Assembly: GCA_902685375.1 (NCBI GenBank)
Contig: LR738541.1
Span: 620,001 to 684,000, forward strand
DNA length: 64,000 nt
Source of the DNA: Neostethus bicornis
Lineage: Eukaryota; Chordata; Actinopteri; Atheriniformes; Phallostethidae
Reading direction: 5' to 3'
Positions 47,021-57,984 of the stretch are shown piece after piece. Below the pieces are notes generated by a model that saw only the letters and a program-made list of their open reading frames with translations, ran no database searches and had not been told where the DNA came from. Each line of letters starts with the position of its first letter. The first letter of the stretch is position 1. The position numbers and the translations under genes are program-made.

Positions 47021-47148
47021 TTAAGTATTTTTTATTATTATTAATGATATAATTATCAAATAATTATTAAGTATTTTTAAATAAATAAAAAAAATATTGC
47101 CCACTAATTTGTTAGGTGGCCAATTAAAACAGTTGATTGGAAAAGTAA

Positions 47149-47738
47149 TGTTACAGAGAGAAGAGATAAAGAAGGTGGAAGATTTCAACAGTCCAGAGCA
47201 ATGAAGAGTGTGGAAAAGAGGTGAAGAAGCATGTACAGGCAGGGTGGAACGGGTGGAGAAAAGTATCAAATGTGATGTGTGATAGAAGAGTTTCAGCTAA
47301 AATGAAAGGAAAAGTGTACAAAACCGTGGTGAGACACACCATGCTGATTGGTCTAGAAACAGTAGCACTGAGGAAAAGACAGGAAACAGAGATGGAGGTA
47401 GCAGAGATGAAGATGCTGAGGATCTCTCTGGGAGTGATCAGGATGGACAGGATCAGAGGAACAGCACATGTTAGAGGTTTTGGAGATAAAGTCAGAGAGG
47501 GCAGACTGAGATGGTTTGGGCATGTGCAAAGAGAGAGAGTACATCAGAAGAATGATGCTGTATTTGGAACCACCAAGAAAGAGGCCTAGAGAAAGACCAA
47601 AGAGGAGGTTCATGGACGCAGTGAAGGAAGACATGAAGATAGTTGGCGTGACCGAAGAAGATGCAGGAGATAGGGTTAGATGGAAGGAACTGACTTGCCG
47701 TGGCGACCCCTTAGGGGAAATGCCGAAAGGAGAAGAAG
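47149..47738 (+). mobile_element. LINE-A 3' copy
   Basis: It starts TTACAGAGAGAAGAGATAAA and ends GCCGAAAGGAGAAGAAGAAA. It codes KMKGKVYKTVVRHTMLIGLE, EVAEMKMLRISLGVIRMDRI, RLRWFGHVQ and RRFMDAVKEDMKIVGVTEED with two frameshifts. It lies 125 bp after the TTAA element. Confidence 0.88.
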
Positions 47739-48325
47739 AAAACACTAACAAGACACTCACAAGCATAACATCCGCTCACACACAACACATTTACAGCAAA
47801 ATTACCAACGCATCATACACTCACGTACAGCACACTAACGGATACCTTACATTTACACTCAAACACAACACACACATATTCAGACACACAGATGTTTTTC
47901 TATGCTCTGATGGATTTTTAATTTGTATAGTTCTTGTAGAGCAGATGCAGTCAGAGCCCTCGGGGCAGGACGGTCTCTAGCACAACCCAGACTGTGCTTC
48001 TTTTTGTATGAGAATGTTTTTTTTTCTCAAATATTGGAAGTTTAGATTGGAACGCTGCGTCCAAAGCTCACTTTGATGCAGTCATCCCTGAGTAGATTTA
48101 GTTTGGATTGTGTAAATTGACGTTTTAATCTTAGGATCAGTGATTTTAGTGATTAGTTTTATGTCACTGGGTTTATCGGGGTTTCTAACACATGAGTGAG
48201 TAACACAACCAAATTACAATGGTAAGAAAAATACATAAATCTTTAAATCAAGAATGTTGAGTTCCTGATTAGACTCGAATAAAAGAAGAGCATCCAACAA
48301 TGAAAAAATGGAGGGACCATAACAT

Positions 48326-48660
48326 TATCAAATCAAATTTTATTTATAAAGCCCTTTTCCAACACAATTTCACCTCAACCGCTAGCTGCTGTCTCTTTAA
48401 CTGAAATAAAAATAAGCATCTGGCCTGATGCTGTGAGGAAACAATAACTGGGGATCATTACACACCAGGAGTCGGCAGGCCCATGACTGCAGCTACCAAA
48501 ACCACAGGCTCCAAGAGACACAGGCACCCATAGAAGCCATCTGGCTAAAGTGAGGTACCTGCACCACCCAGGCCATGAGGGGATGGCCATGAGGGATGGC
48601 GTCGGTGATGCCATGAGAGATCCCCACCCAACAGGATTAGTTTGATCAAGATTTATAAAC
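48326..48660 (-). mobile_element. Dispersed fish repeat, TTTTATTTATAAAGCCC type
   Basis: It opens ATCAAATCAAATTTTATTTA then TAAAGCCCTTTT, a common start of reverse-oriented retroelement tails in fish. It continues with CACCCAGGCCATGAGG and CCCACCCAACAGGATTAG. The family is not assigned. Confidence 0.5.
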
Positions 48661-49169
48661 CAAATGTGAAAAAGATGGGAGTATTGAATAAATGGAACTA
48701 AAGGGGGGCGATGACTATAACAAGCCAACAACGCATTGAGCCGCTGCAGGTAGATCGCCTCTCATTGCAATCAACTTAATCATAATGGAAAATACCCAAG
48801 CTAGCACAGACACAAAATGGCAACTCAAAAAGCAAACAATACCGTCAATGGTTGTGGCACTGCTGGCAACAGCTTCCACTCTACTTTTGTATACCCACAA
48901 AAACAATTGGTTGTTTGGTAATTGATACAAATTAAAGAAGGAACCGCCTTCTTCAACGAACAGCCAATGGCATTCTGGATAAAAGAGATTGGCAATTTTT
49001 AAGTTTACAATAACAAGACATCAAAAATGTTTGAAATCCGATAGTTAAAACAATACAAAAATTATTCGATGACTTGTTAAAGTGTGAAACACACTCACAC
49101 CCACCACCTGTGGATTAAAGACTTCGATGGCAAAGTAGGTTCGATAAGCAGTGAAAAGTTTATACTGAA

Positions 49170-50034
49170 CAGTGGTGGAACGTAACGAAGTAAATGTACT
49201 TCGTTACTGTACTTAAGTAAAATTTAAGACCGGTACTTTTACTTTTACTTCACTACAATTTTAGAGCAAATATCTGTACTTTTACTTCGCTACTTTTTAA
49301 AAGTGTGTTTTACATTTATCGTTACATTTTCGTTCAGGAATTTGAAAAATACATTCGTGTTTTTTTAGCGCATCTTAAAGCCACATCGCCAAAATTAAAA
49401 GAAGCAGTTGATTGGGAGAAGAAGTAATGAATCGAGAAACATTTTCCATTCATTCAGTGCCAAAAAACTAACGTCAAATCTAGTACAAATTAAAAAGAGT
49501 CAGAAGATCGTTGTTCGTTGTGTTTACTTCTAAATAAAAAGTTGAGCCATCATTACACAGAGCAGGGGCGGATCTAGAATTTTCCAAAGGGGGGTGGTGC
49601 TTTGACGAAGCCAATATATAGTGACTGGGGGGGCCTCCCCCCCAAAACATTTTAAAAAAATAAGTGTCATTTTCCTCCATTTTGGTGCCCATTCACTGGC
49701 CCTTCTAGGGGATAGCTTGACTTGTGTCCTTCCCTTTTATTTTATTTATTTATTTTTTTTTGTGGACCAAAAGAGGTGGGAGAGGGGGAGTACACCCCTG
49801 CAGAGTATTTATCCTGGTTACCATGGTGACACCCTATAGCACAACAAATAACATTTGAATTATGATCGAATACTTTTACTTTTTACTTAAAAAGTACAAT
49901 TTACACCAACTACTTTTGTACTTTTACTTAAGTAGATTTTTTTATTGGTACTTTTACTTTTACTTAAGTAAATTTTTTGCCTAATTATCTGTACTTTTAC
50001 TTAAGTACAAAAGTGAGTACTTCATCCACCACTG
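49170..50034 (+). mobile_element. hAT element, copy 3 (865 bp)
   Basis: The perfect 8-bp duplication ATACTGAA lies at 49162-49169 and 50035-50042. It has the same ends and TACTTAAGTA-rich subterminal regions as the other two copies, and the same nested CAGGGGCGGATCTAG piece (about 49563-49801). Confidence 0.94.
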
Positions 50035-50097
50035 ATACTGAAACCGGAGGAAAATTGATTTGTTACAGTAATTGGCAATATTTTTTATTTATTTTTT

Positions 50098-50309
50098 TAT
50101 TTTGAATTACTCTATTCATCCCTCACCGGGGAAATTTGTTTGCTGCACTCCTTACACCGCAGCAGGCTGCCCTTCGACGGCGCCAATGGTGGGAGAAGCG
50201 GGGGCTAGGTGTCTTCTCCAAGGACCCTAGACGTGCTCTACGTGGGACGCGAACCCGCGACCTTCCGGTCCGCGGGCGAACGCGCTAACCACGCGGCCAC
50301 CGTCTCTTT
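50098..50309 (-). mobile_element. SINE-A, near full length
   Basis: The minus strand reads GAGACGGTGGCCGCGTGGTT, then AGCGCG (A box), CGCGGGTTCGCGTCCCA (B box), CTAGGGTCCTTGGAGAAGAC, CCCACCATTGGCGCCGTCGA and GTGCAGCAAACAAATTTCCC. The A/B spacing and head fit a tRNA-derived RNA polymerase III promoter. It is the best copy for defining the family. Confidence 0.85.
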
Positions 50310-50354
50310 ATTTTTAAAAACAAATGCTCTGTAAGGTCAGATTTGGTGTAAAAT

Positions 50355-50565
50355 AACAAGTCAATGTTTTCCTGCCACCCTCCCAAAAATACTATGGCTG
50401 TTAGGTCAATTGGCCACCATGAAATTTCCCCTTGGTAAGAGTGTTTGTGTGGATGGTTGTCTGTGTGGACCTACAACAGACTGGTAAGCTCTTCAGGGTG
50501 TATCCTGCCTGTTGCCTTAAATATGCCGGGATTGACTCCGGCACCCGCCGTGACATCATTATGGA
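50355..50565 (+). mobile_element. SINE-B 3' part
   Basis: It contains CCTGCCACCCTCCCAAAAAT, TAGGTCAATTGGCCACCATG and the tail CTTCAGGGTGTATCCTGCC, CGGGATTGACTCCGGCACCC. The head is missing. Confidence 0.75.
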
Positions 50566-50579
50566 TCAATGGTTTAGAA

Positions 50580-50979
50580 CAGGGGTGCCCAACCGGTCGA
50601 CCGCAATCTACCGGTAGATCGCGGAAAGGTCCACCGAGTCGACCGTGAAACGTGTTGGAAAAAAAAATGAAGAAAAAAAGAAATTATTATGACACTTTTT
50701 TTTTTTTTTTTTTTTTTTATGACAGAAAGTCAGTGTTGCCAATTCAGCGACTTTGATGTTAAATTTAGCGGCCATTCAGAAAAGCGACTAGCAACAATCT
50801 AGCGCCTTTTTTGTGTTATGGAGCACCTTCACCCACGTGACCAAAACTCGGAAGTCGTCCAGGATCAAGATGAAACTATCAAAGCAGTATTTTTTTTTTC
50901 TTTCCCACCAGTCAACCGACTGTTGGCTGGTGGGGAACCCACTGTTGACTGGTGGGACACAAAAGGGTTAGACCCCCAG
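50580..50979 (+). mobile_element. 400-bp element with GTTTAGAA duplication
   Basis: It begins CAGGGGTGCCCAACCGGTCG and ends GTTAGACCCCCAG. The perfect 8-bp repeat GTTTAGAA lies at 50572-50579 and 50980-50987. The inverted ends match only imperfectly (CAGGGGT against CTGGGGG). The interior has long poly-T and a hairpin around CCAGTCAACCGACTGTTGGC. Probably a hAT derivative. Confidence 0.7.
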
Positions 50980-51799
50980 GTTTAGAAGATGAATGCATGA
51001 GTACTGAATGATTGAAAAAAAATTTAATTAGTGTGGTCCATTCCTGCTGTGCTATGACTTTCGTTTTAGTCATGCTTGGGTCTACGTTTGCAAAGAAAGG
51101 ATGCAAAGGTGTGCAGTGTCGCATGCTGATATGTCAGTGTGAGGACAGGGATTGTGTTGTTAGAGTTAACTATGTGGTATCTTTGATCATTTTGGTGCGT
51201 GTGCCCCCTCTATCACAGATAAAACTCAACAGGGCATAGCAGAGAGCCACATTTAGAAAGTGAAAATCGTAACATGTGCATGTGGGTTATACTCTGTGTT
51301 TTCTAAGTCTCCCTCGGTTGCCTTAAAGCCGTCTGTAGTCTAAGAATTAGACCCAGCAGTGCCTTCATGGTCCGTTCGACTTTTAGTGTGTGTTATAATA
51401 CATTTGTGTGTTCCTGTAGAGATTTTTTTTTGGCCCCATAGCTCATCTTCTGTGTGTCTGGTCCCCGATAAGGAAATCAATAGAAGAGTGGACAGCTCGC
51501 CTGTGTATGTCAGATTCCTGGAGACCCATTGATGCTCTGAACTTTTACTGACTGCAAAACACAACATTTCACTTATAGAAATAAAAGCTTAGAAAGTAGG
51601 TTTGACTTGTTTGTGTGGGGCCCTGGTCTCGAATGTACATCTCCTACGGAATTCCTGAGCCCTCACCACCCTGCACTACCCTACTACTTTAGAGCAGTGC
51701 ACGACCTTTCACCAATTTATTCATGCCCTTAAAATGGGTTGCTCCCGATTTGAATTTTTTATTTATCATTTTATCCATTGTAGAATATGGTGGGTTTTG

Positions 51800-52225
51800 G
51801 AACAAGCATGTGAGAGGCGGGGTACACCCTGGAATGCTCACCAGTCTGGCACTGACTCACATGAAGACATTCATCTTCTGAGCCGTTTATCCCTAGCAGG
51901 GTTTGGCCAGGGCCTATCCCAGGTGATTCATTGCGAGAGGCAGGGTGCACCCCGAACAGGTTGCCAGTCTGTTACGGGGCCACACACACAGATAGACCAC
52001 CATCCACACTCAGTCCTAGGGGTAATTTCATAGTGGCCAATCAATCTAACACGCATGTTTTTGGAGGGGGGGGGAGAAGACCAGAGTACCCGGGAAAAAC
52101 CCACACATACACGGGGAGAACATGCAAACACCACATAGAAAGGCCAGTGTTCCAAACCTCGTGCACACTTGGGACTTGGACACAGTAAGGCCACTGTGCT
52201 AATGACTGCGCCACCGTGCCGCCCA
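51800..52225 (-). mobile_element. SINE-B with doubled tail
   Basis: Reverse-oriented SINE-B: GGCAGGGTGCACCCCGAACA, CCAATCAATCTAACACGCAT, GGAGAACATGCAAACACCAC and the A-box region CTAATGACTGCGCCACCGTG then CCGCC. An extra tail piece (GAGAGGCGGGGTACACCCTG) precedes it at 51810. Confidence 0.8.
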
Positions 52226-52247
52226 CACGAAGACAGTAAATATATTC

Positions 52248-52597
52248 CGTTCCGTTCCGTCATCTTCCGCTTGTTCCGGGGTCGGGTGCGGGGGCAACAG
52301 CCTCAAACGGGTAGCCCAGGCCTCTCTCTCCCCGACTGCATCCTCCAGCTCACCTGGAAGGATCCCAAGTCGTTCCCCGGCCAGCTGTGAGACATAGTCT
52401 CTCCAGCCGGTCCGGGATCTGCCCCTTGGTCTCCTCCCGGTGGGATGTGCCCGAAACACCTCGCCTGCGAGGCGCTCGGGGGCATCCTGACCAGATGCCC
52501 GAACCATCCCATCTGGCTCCTCTCGACCTGGAGGAGGAGCAGCTCGACACCGAGCTCCTCCCGGATGGTAGAGCTACTCACCCGATCTCTGAGTGAG
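52248..52597 (-). mobile_element. LINE-B 3' fragment with 13-bp duplication
   Basis: The target duplication AGTAAATATATTC lies at 52235-52247 and 52598-52610. The reverse strand codes EELGVELLLLQVERSQMGWF, MPPERLAGEVFRAHPTGRRP and LAGERLGILPGELEDAVGER and carries the GGAAC tail. 5'-truncated, typical of target-primed insertion. Confidence 0.92.
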
Positions 52598-53253
52598 AGT
52601 AAATATATTCTTCTGAGTTTTTTTTTTTTTTTTTGCGTTGTTTTTTTATTTTTTTAAATAAATTTAAAACCTATTCATTGCCAATTAAATGTTTTTAATA
52701 ATGACTTTTATTTTTATTGATTAAAAGAAAAAAATTTATGATGAAAAATCTATTACTTGTTCAACTAAAACACCTGAGGCTGTCCACATTTCACAGGTCA
52801 ACGTACCAGCTGGCATGTGGAGCTCCCATTGAAAGTAAATGTCACTCGATGTGTTACTGAAAGAGCTTCTGCCAAGTAGACACATCTGATATGGTGAAAA
52901 ACCGTCAGGAAGCTGGCATGAAACAGGGGTCACTGGCTGCTTACCAGCTGAGTGTGATGATGTTCATAATGAGCTTTTTAACCCCGGGGATTTCCCGCCA
53001 TCCTCTCCTGATCTGGAAACACACTGATCTAAAACAGGGTGACCCCTCTGAATCTGATCATACATTAGAAACGCCGGAAGGATGAAAAGAAAAATGACTT
53101 TATAATTATGTTAAAAGCTGAGGCGTCTTTTCTGTTACCTAGACAAACCCAATTATTTTAATGTTAAGGGGATCCAGCTCTGTCTTAGTCACCGAAATTC
53201 TCACGTTTTGAAATAATATTTACAAATTAATTTTAACAACGTGGGCCAAAATC

Positions 53254-53759
53254 AACGTGCGGCATCAGCATAACTAGGACGCTGCATCGGTCTGTCGTGG
53301 TAAAGAGAGAGCTGAGCCGAAAAGCAAAGCTCTCGATTTACAAGTCGATCTACGTTCCAACCCTCACCTATGGTCACCAGCTGTGGGTGGTGACCGAAAG
53401 AATGAGATCACGGGTACAAGCGGCCGAAATTAGCTTCCTCCGCAGGGTGGCTGGGCTCTCATCCAGAGATCGGGTAAGGAGCTCTGCCATCCGGGAGGAG
53501 CTCGGTGTCGAGCCGCTCCTCCTCCAGGTCGAGAGGAGCCAGATGGGGTGGTTTGGGCATCTGGTCAGGAGGAGGAGACCAATGGGCAGACCCGGACCCG
53601 CTGGAGAGACTATATCTCACAGCTGGCCTGGGAACGACTTGGGATCCTTCCAGGTGAGCTAGATGATGCAGCCGGGGAGAGAGAGGCCTGAGCTGCCCGC
53701 TTGAGGCTGTTGCCCCCACGACCCGACCCCGGAACAAGCGGAAGATGACGGAACGGAAC
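53254..53759 (+). mobile_element. LINE-B copy with 11-bp duplication
   Basis: The target duplication GGGCCAAAATC lies at 53243-53253 and 53760-53770. It codes LSRKAKLSIYKSIYVPTLTY then GHQLWVVTERMRSRVQAAEI to the MGWFGHLVR region, where about 60 bp is deleted before GRPGPAGETISHSW. Tail GACGGAACGGAACG. Confidence 0.92.
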
Positions 53760-53770
53760 GGGCCAAAATC

Positions 53771-54154
53771 GGGCGGCATGGTGGCTCAGTGGGTAGCATA
53801 GTGGCTTCGCAGCAAGAAGGTCATGAGTTCAAGTCCCGGGTGGGGACGAGGCTTGGAACAGTGTCCTTTCTGTGTGGAGTTTGCATGTTCTCCCCGTGTT
53901 TGCGTAGGTTTCCTCCGGGTACTCTGGTTTCCTCCCACCCTCCAAAGACATGCATGCTAGGTTGATAGGCCGGTGCCAAATTGCCCCTAGGAATGAATGT
54001 GTGTGTGGATGGATGGGTGTATGTGTGTGGCCCTGTGACAGATTGGCGACCTGTTTGGGGTGTACCCTACCTTTCGCCTTGAATCAGCCAGGATGGGCTC
54101 CAGCACCCCGCGCAACCCTGTAAGGGATAAACGGATAAGGAGGTGACTGACTGA
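53771..54154 (+). mobile_element. SINE-B, full length
   Basis: It starts GGGCGGCATGGTGGCTCAGT (A box), with GAGTTCAAGTCCCGGGTGGG (B box), then GTTTGCATGTTCTCCCCGTG, TGCATGCTAGGTTGATAGGC and the tail AATCAGCCAGGATGGGCTCC, ending in short TGAC repeats. It is flanked by CAAAATC at 53764-53770 and 54155-54161. Best copy for the family. Confidence 0.88.
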
Positions 54155-54180
54155 CAAAATCGATTGGCTGTTTTTTTTTT

Positions 54181-54535
54181 TCTGTTCCGTTACGTCGTCT
54201 TCCGCTTATTCAAGGCTGGGTTGCGGGGGCAACAGTCTCAAACGGGAACCCCAGGCTTCTCTCACCCCGGTTGCATCCTCCAGCTCACCCGAAAGGACCC
54301 AGAGTCCTTCCTCAGCCAGCTGTGAAACATAATCTCTCCAGCCAATCCGGGGTTTACCTCTTTGTCTCCTCCCTTTGGGGCGTGCCTGAAACACCTCACC
54401 TGCAAGGCGCTCGGGGGGCATCCTGACGAGGTGCCCGAACCACCCCATCTGGCTTCTCTCAGATTGGAGGAGGAGCAGCTCGATACCGAGCTCCTCCCAT
54501 ACGGTAGGACTCCTCACCCAATCACGGAGTGAGTG
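54181..54535 (-). mobile_element. LINE-B 3' fragment
   Basis: The reverse strand codes RDWVRSPTVWEELGIELLLL, SQMGWFGHLVRMPPERLAGE and DATGVREAWGSRLRLLPPQP, open over 100 codons. The tail is at CTGTTCCGTTACG. Confidence 0.87.
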
Positions 54536-55454
54536 TTCTTTTTTTTTAAATTTCAGTTTATTTTTACATTTCTGCTTCTTACCAGTACCCCCATAAGCAT
54601 GAGTGGAACCACAGAAGACTGCTTTAAGAATGTCCATACCACCTTTAAAGGAAATAAAACACGCTTATTTGGGGAAAAGATATGAACTGAGGGAGTATTT
54701 GTGACTTTGGAAGCATTTATTCATCACTGTGTGTTCCTTTTTGTTAGTTTCCAGAAGTAGTTTCAAATCTTCCCTGAGCTCTGCCATGTTCTAATAGAGT
54801 GGAAGATTTAAGGATAGAGGGAGTGAGAAAAGCAGACTGATAGAGGCATACGGTCGAAGGCCTAAAACCCGATGGAGGACAGAAAAGATATCACCTAAGG
54901 TGGCGGAAAAGATGGAAAAATCACTTGCACTGAAAATTGTAATTGCTTTGGCAAAATGTACTTTTCTCCTGCTTCCAAAGTGAACCGACAGTACGAATCA
55001 AAATCAAATACTAAAAATCTCATCTCGTGTTTTGGGGTTTGGAAAAAATACTTAAAAGGAAAAACAACCAATAATGCGATTAATTTTTTCATTAAAATAA
55101 ATTTCATTGGCTGTAATGAATAATTTGAAAAATTAACAATAGAGAGGATTCGTATTGAGTAAAGGTGGGATTTTAACCCCATTAAATATTCTCTTGTTCC
55201 TTACTAGTTCTAGTGAAGAGGCTGCCGAAATATTCTTTGGCTTGTTTTAAGTGAGAGGCAGGGTACACCTGTAACAGCCCCCAGTCAGGTAAATTTTTCT
55301 CAACATTAGACGCCTTGTGGAAGATTTTCTAATGCTGGGTCAGCATTGAGACCCACCTTGATCGCTTCTGGCTGCTTTTGGGTTGGCGTTACCAACCAAA
55401 AGAAATACTCATTTGTTGTCATCCCATCGAGTCCACAATTTATTTATATCGATG

Positions 55455-55930
55455 TTCTGATCCTGTCCATCCTGGTCACTCCCGGAGAAATCCTCAGCAT
55501 CTTCGTCTCTGCTACCTCCATTTCTGTTTCCTGTCTTTTCCTCAGTACCACTGTCTCTAGACCAATCAGCATGGCCGGTCTCACCATTGTTTTGTACATT
55601 TTCCTTTCATTTTAGCTGAAACTCTTCTATCACACATCACACTTAATACTTTTCTCCACCCGTTCCGGCCTCCCTGCATTCGCTTCTTCACCTCTTTTCC
55701 ACACTCTCCATTGCTCTGGACTGTTGATCCTAAGAACCTAAAATCTTCCACCTTCTTTATCTCTTCTCCCTGTAACCTCACTTTTCCATTTGGATCCCTC
55801 TCATTCACACACATGTACTCTGTCTTACTCTGACTAATCTTCATTCCTCTTCTTTCTTGCAAACCTCCATCTCTCCAGCTTTTCCTCCACCTCTTCCCTT
55901 CTCTCACTACAGATCACAATGTCATCTGCA
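55455..55930 (-). mobile_element. LINE-A piece
   Basis: The reverse strand codes RRGMKISQSKTEYMCVNERD, GKVRLQGEEIKKVEDFRFLG and MKGK. The part corresponding to TVVRPAML, EMKMLRISLG and TRMDRI runs on to 55455. It ends before the WFGHVQ region. It supplies the uninterrupted CTGGTCACTCCCGGAGA site that the hAT entered in the other copy. Confidence 0.85.
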
Positions 55931-56686
55931 AACTTCACTGTCAAGGATGTTTGCAGATGACGATTTACTATTTTAATTAATCAGCAATATCAACGAGTGG
56001 CCCAACCTTGCCGGTACATGTGTTTTTGGGTCTTCTCCTGAATGAATGTGCCAGGAAAACGTCTCTAGGGATACATTCAGGGGTCTTCCTGATCAGATAA
56101 CCTAACTGCTTAGTTTTGATCTGAAACTGTTCATCCTTTGCCAGGCTGGCGCCACCGAGTGTCTCCGCTCAATTGCACATCCCTCCAGCTATTAGACATT
56201 AGCGGCCGTTCAAGATGATGTTGTGATGTCAAGACATAAGCATCTTTCTCGGTCTGTTTGTTGTTTGGTAGTGAAACAAAATGAGAAAGACAGAATCTTT
56301 TAAAGTATTTAAAGCAAGAACAAGACCACACTTATTTTTCATCCTAACCAGTTCACATCTGGTCCAATCCAGAAAGTAGCAATTGGTGAAGGTGAAAAAA
56401 TAACCCACCAATGGGGAGTGAAGGAACCCCAAAATGTGGGAGGAGTCAGATGGTTTCTACAAAGTAAAAGTCTGATGCTCAAGTGTTTTAAGTTGTAAAG
56501 TCAAACGTAACCATTTTCAACTCAAGATCTAGAAATCATGGGTAACTCTTGGATGGAAAACATGACCAAACGTTTCAATTTGTTTTCTAAAAATGGTCTT
56601 CTTTGTGAAAATAGGTTGGAGTAGAAGCAAAGCCACAGTTTAACAGATAGCATAATTAAATTAATTATCAAATAAGAGAAATAAAT

Positions 56687-57144
56687 ACGTTCCCACCCTC
56701 AACTATGGTCACCAGCTGTGGGTGGTCACCGAAAGAATGAGATCGCGGGTACAAGCGGCCGAAATGAGCTTCCTCCAAAGGGTGGCTGCGCTCTCACTCA
56801 GAGATCGGGTGAGGAGCTCTGCCATCCGGGAGGAGCTCGGTATCGAGCTGCTCTTCCTCCAGGTCGAGAGGAGCCAGATGGGGTGGTTCAGGCATTTGGT
56901 CAGGATGCCCCCTGAGCGCCTCGCGGGCGAGTTGTTTCGGGCACGTCCCAGCGGGATTAGACCAAGGGGCAGACCCCGGACCTGCTGGAGAGACTATGTC
57001 TCACAGCTGGCCGGGGAACGACTTGGGATCCTTTCGGGTGAGCTGGAGGATGCAGCCGGGGAGAGAGAGGCCTGGGCTGCCCGTTTGAGGCTGTTGCCCC
57101 CGCGACCCGACCCCGGTACAGGCGGAAGATGACGGAACGGAACG
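56687..57144 (+). mobile_element. LINE-B copy with 11-bp duplication
   Basis: The target duplication GAGAAATAAAT lies at 56676-56686 and 57145-57155. It codes, without a break, MRSRVQAAEMSFLQRVAALS, SQMGWFRHLVRMPPERLAGE, RPRGRPRTCWRDYVSQLAGE and AWAARLRLLPPRPDPGTGGR. Tail GATGACGGAACGGAACG. Among the youngest-looking copies. Confidence 0.93.
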
Positions 57145-57984
57145 GAGAAATAAATATTTCTTATTTCTTAATTTTGAAGTGTCTCTTTTAAAAATTCCTC
57201 TAAATATTTTTCTTCAAAAGTTCTAAATACCAAGAATAATTTTAAATAAAAATATCTTTGTTTGGATTTTTTTCTTAAACCCCAATTTTCTTAATTCCTT
57301 GGCTGAATACAGTCTACTTCCCATCCCGGATAGAGTCAGAGAAAATGAACATTTGAGGGTATTTTCCCCTTTTTGAGTGAAAAGAAAAGCCTTGGAATGA
57401 ACTTTTTCCTCCAAAAATCAGCTAAATTTAACCTCAAAACTGCATACGTTGCGTCAACTTGTCCATAAAATGACAGGATAAATGACTCAAAGCAGCAAGT
57501 CAAATACAGTAAAGCTGAGAAATACCAAAGGAAATGAAGGAGCATCATTTTAAGCTAAAAAGAAGACACTGATCCTCTTAGTATCCATTTTTAATAAAAC
57601 GAGTAATAATCTTCAAACTGTCACCTTTTCAGAAGAGCACTGGTACGAGACTCATTTTTTCCAAGTCGATCTGACAGATTTTTGGCATTTGGCTGCTCGT
57701 ATTTGTAAAAATACTGAGAATTTAAGGCGACAGGAGTTTTAACAAGGTTTTGGATTGAGTTCATCGACTTTGACTTCCCTACTCATCTGGTGCACTTTTC
57801 GATTTCACAACATATTTTGTATCTCAAAATCGAAAGTATTTAATTGGAAATTGATTAAAAATTAGTGAGAAATAAACACAAATTACTTATTTTTTTAGTA
57901 CATGCTCTGGTTCATTGATGACATGTTCTGAAAGTTCTTGTTCAACAAGCACCATCAAGATTGATACGCATCATCGAAAATTGT

